From positions 9,899,101-9,963,100 of the forward strand of contig NC_057792.1 of NCBI RefSeq assembly GCF_014905175.1: DNA of 64,000 bases, read 5' to 3'. Shown here piece by piece: positions 34,431 through 45,162 of the stretch. Made by a program: the position numbers and the translations under genes. Positions within the stretch are counted from its first letter, which is position 1, and each line of letters starts with the position of its first letter. This DNA is from Aphidius gifuensis. Taxonomy: Eukaryota > Arthropoda > Insecta > Hymenoptera > Braconidae. The notes below the pieces were generated by a model, which worked only from the letters and a program-made list of their open reading frames with translations, was not told the origin of the DNA and did no database searches.

Positions 34431-35101
34431 CGCAATTTCTAAAAATGATTTTAAAGTTTAAAAAAAAGGTATACATCTCAAAAATCTGTTTTTATTTTTA
34501 TTAACGTACAACGCTAGTAAACTTGATGGAATGAGAATGTTCTGAAATTTTGAGATTAGAAAAATGAAATAATAACGAATCTTAATATGCTCTTAGAATT
34601 ATAGGTAATAATATTCGTTTTTTTTATATTAATTATTAAAGTAAGCCTGTTTTAGAGAGGTTATACATGGCTCTTATGGGAGCAAGTGTGACTAAATAAT
34701 TTGAAACATAAACAAATGTGGTCAAATGAAATGACAGATTTCCCAAAAACTACTGAATTATAAAAAAAAATATCAAGTTTTTTTTGATACCAATATTATT
34801 GGGGCAAATAATATTAGATTTTTTGTAATTATAAAAACTATCCACAAAAAAATGGAATTTCATCAGGTTTTTCACTGTTTATCACCATCAATCTGACAAC
34901 ATAATAAACACAATTCAGTGTTTTTTTTTTAAATACGATTATAAAATTTTTTTTATGGAAAAATGATTCTTTATGCTATAAAATAATTATACTGATCAAA
35001 ATATATATAAATAATGATTGATTTCATACATAAAAAACTAATTGAAAATATTTTTTTTTATTTATTTGGGGTTGTCAAGCATGAATATTTCCTGTGTTAA
35101 G
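34431..35101. other. AT-rich sequence without recognised feature
   Basis: No gene or complete element is visible. AACGTACAACGCTAG near 34505 matches the right end of the element at 35102-37981, so a fragment of that family lies here. Confidence 0.4.
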
Positions 35102-35445
35102 GTACAACCGGCCAAAATTTTTGGGGGCGTGTCCTCAATATACTGCCTATGCTTTTACATGGATAGTTTTTGCGTTACCAACCCCAAATAACTAAAAAAA
35201 TGGATCTTTCTCGGTCGTTTGTGGCTTATTAATAATACTTTTTACTAGAGAATCTTATCATTTCGTCTATGTTATTGCATAATATATCATATTATTGTAA
35301 TTTCAACAATTTTAATTAGTTTTTATTTTCTCGTAATGACCCCGGCAATAGTGCTTTTTTTGTCAGTTTGCAACACTGATCTTGACGCCATCTTAATATC
35401 TATTTTATGAATGTATGTGTGTGTATTCTGTGTAAAAGCTAAACA

Positions 35446-37408
35446 TGGATGCTAAATTTTGCTCAATTTGTTGTTTAAAAGCAATGCAGTCACGACATTT
35501 TGTAGTTCACTCTTCGATAAAAATCTAAAGTTTTTCGAAAGATCAGAAGATTGCGTGCTATTGGGTACAGGCAAAAATCATACTCTCTCGAGACAAGAAC
35601 TACAAGACTTAAACCATGATATTGACACTTGTTTTTCTTATAACAAAATTATTTGCAAAGGTGTAAGATATGTTACTTTTTCATATCATGAATCGCGATG
35701 TAAAAAATCGAACGATTCTATTGTGTTGCTTCGTTCCGGGCAAATTGGAAAGATATTAAAAATTTATAAAATATCTTATCAAAATCATGAAAGAATAATT
35801 TTATATATAAATTTGTTTCATATCGAACAAAACTTTTTGCGTACACCAGATGTTACGATCGAACATATAAATAGGGTTACCATATCTCGAAAAAGCCAAA
35901 TCAGGACATTTTCCTCCCACTCCAAAATTTTACCCCCTCCACCTATAAATTTATGTTTCAAGTAGATAATCATAACAATTCATTTATTTTGATTATATGT
36001 TACTTATTCATTTGTTTTCTTTTAATTATTCAATAATTATTCATCAAAATTACACAAACGATAGAAAAATTTTTTACAGTAGTTAATTTTTTTGTCTAAA
36101 TTAATCCATCAAAAATTAATTGGTAAGCAAAATCCTTTCGTTAGGCTTTTTTGTTATAGCTTTTAAGTTGTTAAATTGATAATTATTTAAACAAACTGAA
36201 AGCTATGAGAAAAATGGCTAAGGAAGGAAGTTGCTTACCAATTAATTTTTGAAAAATTACTTTGGCTAAAGAAAATAATTAGCGAGCTACATCCTTTTTT
36301 TAGCAACTTGACAATATAGCTTTTTATTTATTCAAACAAATTGAAAGCTATAGGAAAAATGGCTAAGAAATAGATGTTGCTTACCAATTGATTGTCAATA
36401 GGATTTCGACGTAATTGAGACTTCCAGAGATATTTACAGAGTAATCTCCAGACTATTTTCATAATATCTCCGGATTTTTTCCGGAATTTTCGCTTAAAAA
36501 AAACCAACAAAAAAAAATAGAAAAATTAATAAAAGAACCAGAAATAAGAGTTTACATCCGAAATATAAAAACCGAATTTTCTTCCAAGATAATCCGGAGA
36601 AAATCCGAATAAATTCCGGATTAATATCTCCGGTAGTCTCAATTGTGAATTGCGTAGAAAATTCTGAGAAATCCGGAAAAAATCCGGATAAATTATTTCT
36701 ACCAGGAAATTGAAAGCTATAGAAAAAATGGCTAAGGAAAGGATGTTGCTTACCAATTAATTTTTGAAGAATCAATTTAGCTAAAAAATTTAACTGGCAA
36801 GCCACATTCTTTCTTTAGCCATTTGTTAATAGCTTTTTATTTATTTAAACAAATTATAAGCAGTAAAAAAAATGGCTAAGGGAAGGATGTGGCTTACTTA
36901 TTCATTTTTAAAAAATTAATTTAGCTAAAGAAATTAAGTGGCAAGCCACAAAATTTACAAAAATAAAAGAAGGGTTGCCTACGCTATAGAAATTTTGCAT
37001 CGGGCCCTCTATACTCGATAGGACGAGGTACATATTCTGCACGCCATTTTAATTTCAATAATTAGAGGTATTCAAGAGTCTATCATAGTTAGCGTAAATG
37101 ATAAATTCTATATTATACCTATTTACTAAAAAAAAAAAATTACAATAAAAAAAAAATTTTTAAAATTGTGAACAAGTCTCAAAAATCAGGACATTTGACA
37201 AATCAGGACCGTATCAGGACAAGCCAATCAAAATCAGGACATGTCCTGCTAAATCAGGACGCATGGTAACCCTACATATAAAAAAATGCTCTACTGTAAA
37301 TAATATTCTACCATTTGGAACGCACGATTTACAACGACCTTGTTTGTACGTAAAAATTAAAGAATGCGAATATGTCATTTTAATACCGTATGGCTGTTAT
37401 GGCGATTA
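35446..37408 (+). pseudogene. TNP2-like transposase C-terminal domain, split by a MITE
   Basis: The open frame from 35459 contains GTGKNHTLSRQELQDL, CKGVRYVTFSYHESRCKKSN and GQIGKILKIYKISYQNHE. It aligns by eye with the C-terminal domain of the intact transposase at 14869-17768, where YDSKSYNRRRKTDSS and AGYIDIFIKI occupy the same places. The frame is cut at 35871 by a hAT-type MITE and resumes at about 37275, reading ILPFGTHDLQRPCLYVKI to a TAG stop at 37406-37408. No N-terminal catalytic part is found. It represents a second, dead CACTA-type family in the window. Confidence 0.72.
35872..37274. mobile_element. hAT-type MITE, 8-bp TSD CATATAAA
   Basis: 1,403 bp starting TAGGGTTACCAT and ending ATGGTAACCCTA, flanked on both sides by CATATAAA (35864-35871 and 37275-37282). 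Eight-bp duplications are the hAT hallmark. Interior contains repeats of AAATCAGGACA near both ends, and further nested repeats: AATGGCTAAGGAAGGA with GTTGCTTACCAATTAATT (four copies, 36200-36960) and a CCGGAGAAAATCCG-rich piece ending ATTATTTCTACCAGG (about 36395-36706). Small minus-strand frames here are not genes. Confidence 0.9.
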
Positions 37409-37768
37409 GGTTTATATAGTAATGTTTTTTATATATGTATATGAATATGTAATATAAAAACAATATTTTCATTCACACCTCAATAATTAAATAAAAACTA
37501 TTTCTTGCTCAGGCATTTGATTTTTTGTATTCCATATTATTTTTGAATCTGTTTCTTGTTCAAGCTTTATTTCAACAAAATAAAATAGATGATGAAAAAT
37601 TACCTATTGATATTTCTCACATAGACTCTCCTAGTATGACACCATTCATTCTATTTTTTAAATTTATTTTCCATAAAAAAAATGCAACAAATAAATGCTG
37701 ATGCAAATCCGGAGAAAATCCGAAAAAAAATTTTTTTCACTAACGTCTCCGGAAATCTCAATTACGCA

Positions 37769-37920
37769 GAAGTCCGGAGAAAGTCGGGAGTCATCCGGAG
37801 AAAGTCGGGAGTCATCCGGAGAAAATCGGGAGTCATCCGGAGAAAGTCGGGAGTCATCCGGAGAAAGTCGGGAGTTATCCGGAGAAAATCCGGAGAAATC
37901 CGGAGAAATCCGGAGAAATA
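37769..37920. repeat. 21-bp tandem repeat GGGAGTCATCCGGAGAAAGTC
   Basis: At least five consecutive 21-bp units, followed by shorter AATCCGGAG units, end at AATAATTTCCACCAGGGTA. Because 21 is a multiple of three, the repeat is open in more than one frame and yields a heptapeptide-repeat ORF, which I do not consider a gene. The end CCACCAGGG matches the right terminus of the MITE at 11196-12122, so this is a truncated relative with TCCGGAGAAA-type internal repeats. Confidence 0.8.
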
Positions 37921-38012
37921 ATTTCCACCAGGGTAGGAGCTGGATTTAGGCCACGCCCCAAAAATTTTGCTAGCGTTGTACGTTAAAAAGATTCAATTAA
38001 TTTATAAGATGA

Positions 38013-39566
38013 TCAGAAGACATCAATCAAATAATATATTCCAAAAGGCACAAGAAACAAAGGCACGATAAAGACAAAAGGATCTATAAACAAAAGGTTA
38101 CGTTTATCAGCAAGCATGTGTATGTTGTATATTAGTACATTAGCACACCTGATGAGCAGGATTCGCGCCCATATCCCAACGGCATATGGCGGAGGCACCA
38201 TCGCTGCGATATTGAATACTGTACTGTACTGATATAAATGAAGGTTCTCTCACACCATTCTACTATTATTGCTCAATTTTATTTCATAAGGTTGTCGAAT
38301 TGCTCTGGACTTAGAAGCCATAATGCTTTGATTTAATTTTGGTTTTTAATGTTTGTCAGAGTGTCCTGAGTTTTTAAGATAATATCAAGAAAAACGCAAT
38401 TTCTGAAATTGATTTTGAAGTTTAAAAAAAAAGTATACATCTAAAAATTCTGTTTTTTTTTTAAAAAAAAAGTATGATATTTAATAAAATGATCAGAAGA
38501 CATAATATATTTATCTGATCAATCATATTTTAAAATAATTTCCCGAGGAATTGAAGGGTTAAGGTTAGCTCTATGCCGATAATATATAGGCACGGTAGTT
38601 AATCTCGTTTCTCCCACTTTTTTTTTTTTTCTCATACTTGACGCGAGGCACTACCGTGCCTCTTGATATTGAAATTGTATTATTTACTATATAGTATAAT
38701 ATATTATTACCTTGACAGTTGTTATCCAATTTACACCAAATAAATATATAATTATCTAATATTTTTCACATCAATCGAATAATATATTCCAAAAGGCACA
38801 AGAAACAAGGGCACGATAAAGACAAAAGGATGTATAAACAAAAGGTTACGTTTATCAGTAAGCATGTGTATGTTGTATATTAGCACACATTAGCACTCCT
38901 GCACCCGTATTCAGAGGATGTTGTCATTAGGGCGTTTTTTTCCGATGGTGGCGCTTGTGAAGCTTTTCTATGTAAAATCTATATAAAAAGTTGAGAACAT
39001 CCTCTGAATACGGGTGCTGATGAGTAGAATTCGCGCCTATATCCCAACGGCATATGGCGCGCGCACCATCGCTGCGATATTGAATACTGTAGCACCAACG
39101 ATGCGATATTGAATACTGTATATGATATAAATAAAGGTTCTTTCACACCATTCGACTATTATTGCTCAATTTTTATTTTATAAGGTTGTGAATTGCTCTG
39201 GACTTGGCAGCCATAATGCTTTGATCTGATTTTGGTTTTATAATGTTTGTCAGAGTGCGGTAAGGTTTTATAAGAATTTCAAGAAAAGCGCAATTTCTGA
39301 AAATGATTTTGAAGTTTAAAAGAAAAGTATACTTCTAAAAAATCTGTTTTTTTTTTTATAAAAAAGTGTGATATTGATTTAATAAAATGATCAGAAGACA
39401 TAATATATTTATCTGATCAATCATATTTTAAAATAATTTCCCGAGGAATTGGAGGGTTAGGGTTAGCTTTGTGTCGATAATATATAGGCACGGTAGTTAA
39501 ATCTCGTTTCTCCCACTTTTTTTTTTTTTCTCATACTTGACGCGAGGCACTACCGTGCCTCTTGAC
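38013..39566. repeat. Tandem duplication, two units of about 750-800 bp
   Basis: Unit 1 (about 38013-38665) and unit 2 (about 38765-39566) share, in order: AACAAAAGGTTACGTTTATC, TATTAGCACAC, ATATCCCAACGGCATATGGC, CATCGCTGCGATATTGAATA, GATCAGAAGACATAATATAT and TTCCCGAGGAATTG. Both end with a hairpin AGGCACGGTAGTTAA ... GCACTACCGTGCCT that includes a T-run. Unit 2 additionally carries a MITE (38902-39016). The integrase part of pol resumes directly after unit 2, so this hairpin end may be the terminus of whatever inserted here. Confidence 0.8.
38902..39016. mobile_element. CACCCG MITE (family A), 3-bp TSD CTG
   Basis: Begins CACCCGTATTCAGAGGATGT and ends with the reverse complement. The flanks are CTG on both sides (38899-38901 and 39017-39019). 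The paralogous unit 1 near 38145 reads CACACCTGATGAGCAGG without the insertion, giving an empty-site comparison that confirms a 3-bp duplication. Confidence 0.88.
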
Positions 39567-40735
39567 GATACATTGAATTGGAAAGAATTACAAAATGAGG
39601 ATCCAATCATTAAAACACTCATTGAATTTAAAAAAGTAAATAAAATACCTGACTGGCAAGAAATTTCACAATTAGGAGAAATTATGAAAATTTATTTATT
39701 AATTTGGGATTCATGAATCCTTAAAGATGAATGTTTATGTCGTAATTGGGAATCATCAGATAAAACAAAGTTTATATTACAAATAATAGTACCAGAGAAA
39801 AATACAAAACAAATTTTAGAAGAAGCACACGATAATCCAGCAGGTGGACATTTTGGAATAAATAAAACACTTGCAAAAATTAGAAAAAATTTCTACTGGG
39901 CAAAATGTAAACAAGACGTTGAAGAATGGTGTAAAAGATGTAAAATTTGTTTCGCTAAAAAAGGCCCTCATAAAAAAATTTCCAAGCTTTCCATTTGAAC
40001 GATTAGCAATAGATATTCTAGGACCTTTACCTAAATCTAAAACAGGAAATCGTTATATATTAGTAATAACAGACTATTTTTCTCGTTGGCCAGAAGCAAT
40101 ACCATTACCGAATTTCAAAGCTACAACCGTAGCAGAAGCTTTAATAGTGAATGTTATTTCAAGATTTGGAATTCCATTAGAACTTCATTCAGATCAAGGA
40201 AGAAATTTTGAATCTGAAGTTTTTAAAGAAACAATGAAGTTATTAAATATCCATAAAACTCGAACAACTCCTCTTCATCCAGAATCTAATGGTATGGTAG
40301 AAAGATTGAATCGAACTTTAAAAGAATATCTGGCAAAATATGTAACTCAACATCAGAAAGATTGGGATAAATGAGTCCCTTTATTTCTTTTGGCTTATAG
40401 ATCGGCAAAGCATGAAACCACACAATATACACCAGCAAAATTAATGTTGGGTCGAGAATTAAGATTACCTTTGGATTTAATTCGAGGACAACCTCCTGCA
40501 GTCCAATTCACAGGGCAAATTTTTTACAATTTAGGGCTATTTTTTGCCGCTGATGGCGCTTGTAAAATTTTTTTTATATAGATTTTACATACAAAAGCCT
40601 CACAAGCACTGACAGTGGAGAAAAAAAGCCCTAAATTGTAATGCCCTGTGAATTGGACTGCTGCAGTCAATTCCTTGGAATCATGGCAGACGTGTCGTCT
40701 CTTTGATGAGAAATTCTTATCAATGGCCTGAATAA
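39567..40735 (+). pseudogene. pol: Retrotransposon integrase region, with stops and a frameshift
   Basis: The first frame (from 39567, DTLNWKELQNEDPIIKTLIE) has an in-frame TGA near 39716. It then gives the zinc-binding HHCC module: GGHFGINKTLAKIRKNFYW with CKRCKIC (39844-39950). A one-base frameshift near 39975 moves the catalytic core into the next frame, where the acidic triad is visible as LAIDILGPL, LHSDQGRNF and NGMVERLNRTL (40003-40325). A TGA at 40372-40374 stands where tryptophan is expected, and the frame continues with LLAYRSAKHETTQYTPAKLM. A MITE at 40499-40660 splits the last part (IRGQPPA). At least four independent lesions make it inactive. Confidence 0.92.
40499..40660. mobile_element. 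CAGTCC MITE (family B), 162 bp, TSD CTG
   Basis: Starts CAGTCCAATTCACAGGGCAA and ends with its reverse complement GCCCTGTGAATTGGACTG. CTG flanks both sides (40496-40498 and 40661-40663). Coding sequence of the integrase reads across if the element is removed, so the target is unambiguous (CTGCAG). The interior has two more inverted blocks: TTACAATTTAGGGCTATTTT and GATGGCGCTTGTAAAATTTT. Confidence 0.92.
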
Positions 40736-41255
40736 GAGCATGAATGTGACTTGGTTATTGATGGGTGTACACCACAGATTAAAATACTAGTAAAAATGAT
40801 AATTGATGTTGTTTGTTTTCAAAGGACGCTTTGAAAACGAATAAATAATAACCATAATTATGCAAATTATATTTTTTTTTTTAGGTTTTCTTAATTTACT
40901 TATTTAGGTTGATATTATACTACATGGAGGAATAATTAAACTGCAATCATAAATACAATTAATCATCTAGGAGAAGACAAATATCTAGGAGAAGAATAAA
41001 TCAATAAAAAAAAGATAGATTGAATGAAGATATTCTATTGACTGAATAAAATTGACTGTAGATATAAAATAGAATTGTAAATGTTGTTCGTTCAGGGTTT
41101 TTACATTGGGTTTTCCCCTGAACCGTGAGTGAATACTGAACAACATCTTAGGATAACTCGAGAATCCCCAGTGGTCAGGGATCTGATTGATACAATCAGA
41201 TTGTTGAACAGTCTTGAGCTGTAGGTTACGGATTGTCGGGACGACAATCTTCATT

Positions 41256-41268
41256 GGGCGGAGGGTAG
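41256..41268 (+). other. Polypurine tract
   Basis: GGGCGGAGGGTAG directly precedes the 3' LTR, the position of the plus-strand priming site of an LTR retrotransposon. Between the integrase remnant and this tract (40736-41255) no further ORF is convincing; the 89-aa minus-strand frame at 40985-41254 is not supported by any motif. Confidence 0.75.
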
Positions 41269-41482
41269 TGTTACGAATATGAAGTTAATCGCTCCCTCCT
41301 CCCTTATGATAGACAGAGACAGACAATATAGAATTAGTTAAGAACAAATGACGACCTTACTACCGGGAAAGAGATGAGAGAAAGAGTTAAGTTGCAGTTG
41401 CAATAGAATAGCAAATGAATAAAGACCTATTAATTTAAATAGAAAAGAAAGATATCATTTATTTTAACCCTAAAACGTAACA
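41269..41482 (+). repeat. 3' LTR
   Basis: 214 bp, TGTTACG...CGTAACA. Five substitutions relative to the 5' LTR (positions within CTTACTACC, AGTTGCAG, TTGCAAT and AAGAAAG). Followed by ATATAT, matching the bases before the 5' LTR. Confidence 0.95.
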
Positions 41483-42210
41483 ATATATACGAATAAACAA
41501 AAATATAGAAAAATCACTGAATATAAAGAAAAATACGATAATTATAGAAAAATATTAGGAAAATATCAGTAAACAAAAAAGAAAAGTATAGCAAAATATC
41601 ATGGAAAAATCATATTTTTCAACAAGATTTTTCAAAAAAAAGATTTAAAAAAAAATTATTAACATGATTAATTATTAAATATTCAAGTTAAACAAAATAT
41701 AAACGATCACTGGAGGATAAGTGAGAAAAATTAATGAACAATACTCATCAATAAATAATAAAGAAATAATGATACCAGTAGAAGCTAATATAAAATTCGA
41801 TGACGATGAGGAAAATGGAAATATACCGAACATTAATTTCGAGTTTAAAAAAATACAAGAAATTGTACATCTACCAATTAATTCATTTGCAGGCAAAATA
41901 ATTTTAGCGAAAAAAAAAAAAAAAAAAAAGAAAACTATTCAATAGTAATAATGACATTATTTAGATATCATCGCAATCATAATAGCAATAAATAAAGTGG
42001 AATTTATAGCGATTCTGGACATGGAGATGACCCATTAGAAGGAACAAGCCAAATGAATGAAAATTGAATAAATTTTAGTTGTAACAATAAACATTGTAAC
42101 GATAGAGAATGAAATAAATTTGTAGTCACGAATTTCGATATAAATTAAAGAAGAAATTAAAATTCCCCCCGCAGGGAAGGCACAGTTGCTTCAGCAACTG
42201 TATGATCATT
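41483..42210. repeat. Outer part of the foldback right arm
   Basis: Reverse complement of 829-1985: it contains GGACATGGAGATGACCCATT, ends CAGTTGCTTCAGCAACTGTA and TGATCA, and repeats the short lysine-tailed ORF on the plus strand (41721-41945). It resumes the match that stops at 3448, so it proves the retrotransposon landed inside this arm. Confidence 0.85.
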
Positions 42211-42320
42211 TTTTTAAAACGAATAACATGTATTTTATTTGTTAAATAAATAAATGATGATGAATAAATGAGCGCCGACAGTGGAGAAAAAGCCCTTAAT
42301 TGTAATCATATATGTAATAC

Positions 42321-42836
42321 TACTATATTGCTAACATCCTATCTTCCCAATAAGTGGAGCTTTTCTGGAGGCAAGAGCGTCGACGATATGTCCTTCTCTT
42401 TTCAGAGCAGTAAAAAATGAGAAAGAGTAGGGAGCGTAGGGAGGGTTCGGATTAACTCGACAACTCACCAATACTATTTTTACTTTCTCACGTATATTAA
42501 ATAAATAAAATAAAATATTTTAAAATAATTGAAATAACTAAATGAAAAAAAAAAAAAATGAATGAAAAAAATTATTTTACTTTATTCAATATTTATTATT
42601 CAAATAATATAATTATTATTCGTACATTTAAATATATTTGTATACATATGTATACAATATACATATACATATGTATACATTGTGTTGGTGAGTTGTCGAG
42701 TTAATCCGAACCCTCCCTACGCTCCCTACTCTTTCTCATTTTTTACTGTTCTGAAAAAAGAAAGAAATATCGTCGACGCTCTTGCCTTCAGAGACACAAA
42801 GCGGCCATATTAGCAATATAGTAGTATTTATCATTG
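42321..42836. mobile_element. Foldback MITE with arms of about 150 bp
   Basis: Left arm TACTACTATATTGCTAACAT through GGTTCGGATTAACTCGACAA to about 42475. The right arm runs from about 42680 (TTGTCGAGTTAATCCGAACC in a slightly varied form) to GCAATATAGTAGTA at 42832. The loop is AT-rich with an ATACATATGTATAC run. No target duplication is certain. A family-B fragment (GCGCCGACAGTGGAGAAAAA) precedes it at about 42272-42309. Confidence 0.75.
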
Positions 42837-43037
42837 TGTCAACTCTGTTATCCCGGTTATCTGGTCGACCGACAACAATAACAAATAATAATAACAGACT
42901 TGACGCCTATGCTCAGCCATTTTGTATTTTTAAAATCACTATTGTACATTTGCTCACAGATGACGCTTTCTGATCCAACAGATAGCGTTTATCTGGAACT
43001 CCAGTAGAAGATTTTTGTGAAAGAAAGCAACTATTAG

Positions 43038-43288
43038 GTGCTTTCTTTTGGGTGTTTATTTTTTTTCACTTTAATGCGCATGATCATGCACATGCGTATG
43101 TCATGCAAAGTTGAGGAGAGAGTAGTGGCGTCGAAACAAATAATTCTTAAAAAATAAGAATTAAAACATGGCTGATCCAGCTCCTTATGTCCTACGCTGT
43201 TGCAATCTGACTTTTTGCCGACTGCGCATTTAACTGCGCATGTGCGAAAATAAACAGGAAAAAAAATAAACACCCAAAGTAAAGGACC
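43038..43288. mobile_element. MITE with GGTGCTTTCTTTTGGG / CCCAAAGTAAAGGACC ends
   Basis: Imperfect inverted ends continue through TGTTTATTTTTTTTC. The flanks are TTA on the left and TAA on the right, a TWA-type site with one difference. Interior includes TGCGCATGATCATGCACATGCGTATG. A fragment of the same family lies at about 60716-60836. Confidence 0.55.
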
Positions 43289-43303
43289 TAATCTCTTTGT
43301 CGC

Positions 43304-43463
43304 AGTCATACTGCTCGACAAAAATCTCTTGTACATGTCCGAATTATTATTCGAGTAGGAGCTCGGAAACATTCGGCAATGCACACAAATTCATTGTATA
43401 TACGTGTGAACCGAACGGATTATTCGGACATGCGCAAAAAAATTTTTGTCGAGGCGTATGACT
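43304..43463. mobile_element. Small MITE with AGTCATACTGCTCGACAAAAAT ends
   Basis: The left part GTCATACTGCTCGACAAAAA pairs with TTTTTGTCGAGGCGTATGAC on the right, and the inner TGTCCGAATTATTATTCGA is mirrored by TTATTCGGACATG. No clear target duplication. No ORF. Confidence 0.6.
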
Positions 43464-43684
43464 GAGACAGAGAGATTGTCCGCACTGTAATGAATCCGCA
43501 CAAAATCATACCCTATGGCCACTATAGGGTTCTGACCTATTCACCATGGCATCTGGTGGCCGAATAGTGAACTATTTCCGAACGGTCGGAATCATAAGAA
43601 TAATATAATACATACAGGACATACCACACATACAAATAGTGGAGTGGTGTGAGTCGTAGCCAAGTGTCAAAATACGTATACAGA

Positions 43685-44379
43685 CATGGTAGAAATATAC
43701 AGGTATGTCCATGCCTCGGTCGAAAAAAAAAATCTACTGCGCAGACCATTGGCGGCCATCTTGTTTGCATGTGTGTAAATCTGTGTGTCCGTCATATTAT
43801 TATTATTGTACTATTAATTATTTATGTATGGCATGCTTAAAAGTTACATCAATCATAAATAAAAACTTTAAAAATAATATTTGATAATTCTACGTATTTA
43901 TAGATGTTGCAAAACAATTAGAAATTGAACTTTTACTTTTTTACAAAAAAACAATTTGAAAAAATAAAAGAAATTTTTACATATTTAGTTGACAAACTAG
44001 AAGTTTGGATAAAAAGAACGATATAAATATTGCACTGGATGCAATACAATGTTTGGTACATACTTGTACGTACATTTGACTCAGAGTTTCTAATGAGCAA
44101 ATTATAGAAGATAAAAAAAAAAAAAAAAGAAAAATAAGTTGAAAAAAATATGTAACAAAGCTTAATATGTATTTTATTTTTTATTTTTTATATAATTAAT
44201 CATGTGTTTATGTATTTTTATTATTTCAATCTTTTATTAAGATCATCTTTAATATGTATTTTAATTTATGATTTAAATAAAGTCGCGCCACTTTAGCCAA
44301 TATGGCAACCGGTGGTCAGCACTTCTCATTGGCTTAAAAAAACGTATGCGCATGGACCTACCTGTATATTTCTACCATG
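43685..44379. mobile_element. hAT-like MITE with CATGGTAGAAATA ends, TSD TATACAGA
   Basis: 695 bp starting CATGGTAGAAATATACAGGT and ending CCTGTATATTTCTACCATG. Both flanks are TATACAGA (43677-43684 and 44380-44387), an exact 8-bp duplication. Interior has GGCGGCCATCTTGTTTGCAT. An inverted, 3'-truncated relative occupies 51994-52503. The same termini occur on the MITE at 61313-61910. Confidence 0.88.
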
Positions 44380-44847
44380 TATACAGATTTAATATTATAA
44401 ATCACAATAAATAAATTGATAATTAAAAATAATGATTATAGATAACAATAAATAAATTGATAATTAAAAAATGAATGTCGAGGCTGGTATTTTTTCAGAG
44501 CGTATAAAAAAAACTGAATATATATGTTTAGTAGAGAATTCTATCAATCTTACTGAAAAAAAATTTTAATTGAATATTTCATATATTTTTAAAGACCAAT
44601 AAATGCTTAATCAAAAACAAAAACTTGGAAACAGTAGACCGTCTGTTATTGTAGAATAAATTTATAAAAAATGATCCATAATAATATGATAAAAATATAA
44701 CCACTGAAATATAATAAAACTGGGAAGTGAACTTCGTGTCGCCGAGAGAGAAACTCAATGGTTGGGATGTTGTCCTTGTCGGTACAGTCACGTCAACTAT
44801 AATTGGTTGAGACCAAGGTCTGTAGATTAATAGACGGCTGGGATCAG
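44380..44847. other. AT-rich sequence without recognised feature
   Basis: Contains a short direct repeat (AATAAATTGATAATTAAAAA twice, near 44410 and 44452) and no convincing coding sequence; the 93-aa minus-strand frame at 44579-44860 overlaps a MITE end and has no motif. Confidence 0.4.
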
Positions 44848-45009
44848 CAGTCCAATTCACAAGGCAAATTTTTTACAATTTAGGACTTTTTTTTGCCGCG
44901 GATGGCGCTAGTAAAATTTTTTTTATATAGATTTCATATACAAAAGCTTCACAAGCGCCGCCAGTGGAGGAAAAAAGCCCTAAATTGTAATGTCCTGTGA
45001 ATTGGACTG
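44848..45009. mobile_element. CAGTCC MITE (family B), TSD CAG
   Basis: CAGTCCAATTCACAAGGCAA at the left and the matching GTCCTGTGAATTGGACTG at the right, flanked by CAG (44845-44847 and 45010-45012). Together with the CTG flanks of other copies this defines a CWG target preference. Confidence 0.88.
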
Positions 45010-45162
45010 CAGGTCGTCGCATGACTCAGTGCGCATGCGCGGTCAGCCATGTTTGGTGCTGTTCCCCACTACTAATGTTTACCACATAATGTAAACAAAC
45101 AGTGTATGGCATGTCAAAAATATTTCCAATTGAAAATTTAATCATTTATTTATTGAATGAAT

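Larger units (their letters stand above)
35102..37981. mobile_element. Decayed element with GTACAAC inverted ends carrying a TNP2-type fragment
   Basis: The left end GTACAACCGGCCAAAATTTT with GGGGGCGTG is mirrored at the right by CACGCCCCAAAAATTTTGC and GCGTTGTAC, with a few mismatches. Inside is the C-terminal domain of a TNP2-like transposase (35446-37408). Flanking bases (TTAAG left, GTTAA right) do not give a clean target duplication. The pairing suggests a shrunken CACTA-like element of a second family, with later insertions nested in it. Confidence 0.55.
3449..41482 (+). mobile_element. Ty3/gypsy-like LTR retrotransposon, defective, expanded to 38 kb by nested insertions
   Basis: Two 214-bp LTRs flank gag-, protease-, reverse transcriptase-, RNase H- and integrase-like coding pieces in Ty3/gypsy order (integrase last). 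The flanks on both sides read ATAT (up to ATATAT), a target-site duplication. The left foldback arm near 1990 supplies an unoccupied version of the same site. The coding parts are at 6272-8631, 29073-29897 and 39567-40735. Everything else between the LTRs is later insertion. No envelope-like ORF follows integrase. Nonsense codons and frameshifts in gag, pol and integrase make it non-autonomous. Confidence 0.93.

Noticed and set aside
37682..37949. Two overlapping ORFs with RRKSGVI or SGESRES repeats
   Set aside because: The 21-bp tandem repeat is open in several frames; there is no start context and no flanking coding signal.
40736..41255. Possible envelope gene after integrase
   Set aside because: No ORF with signal peptide, furin site or transmembrane segment; the 89-aa minus-strand frame is unsupported.
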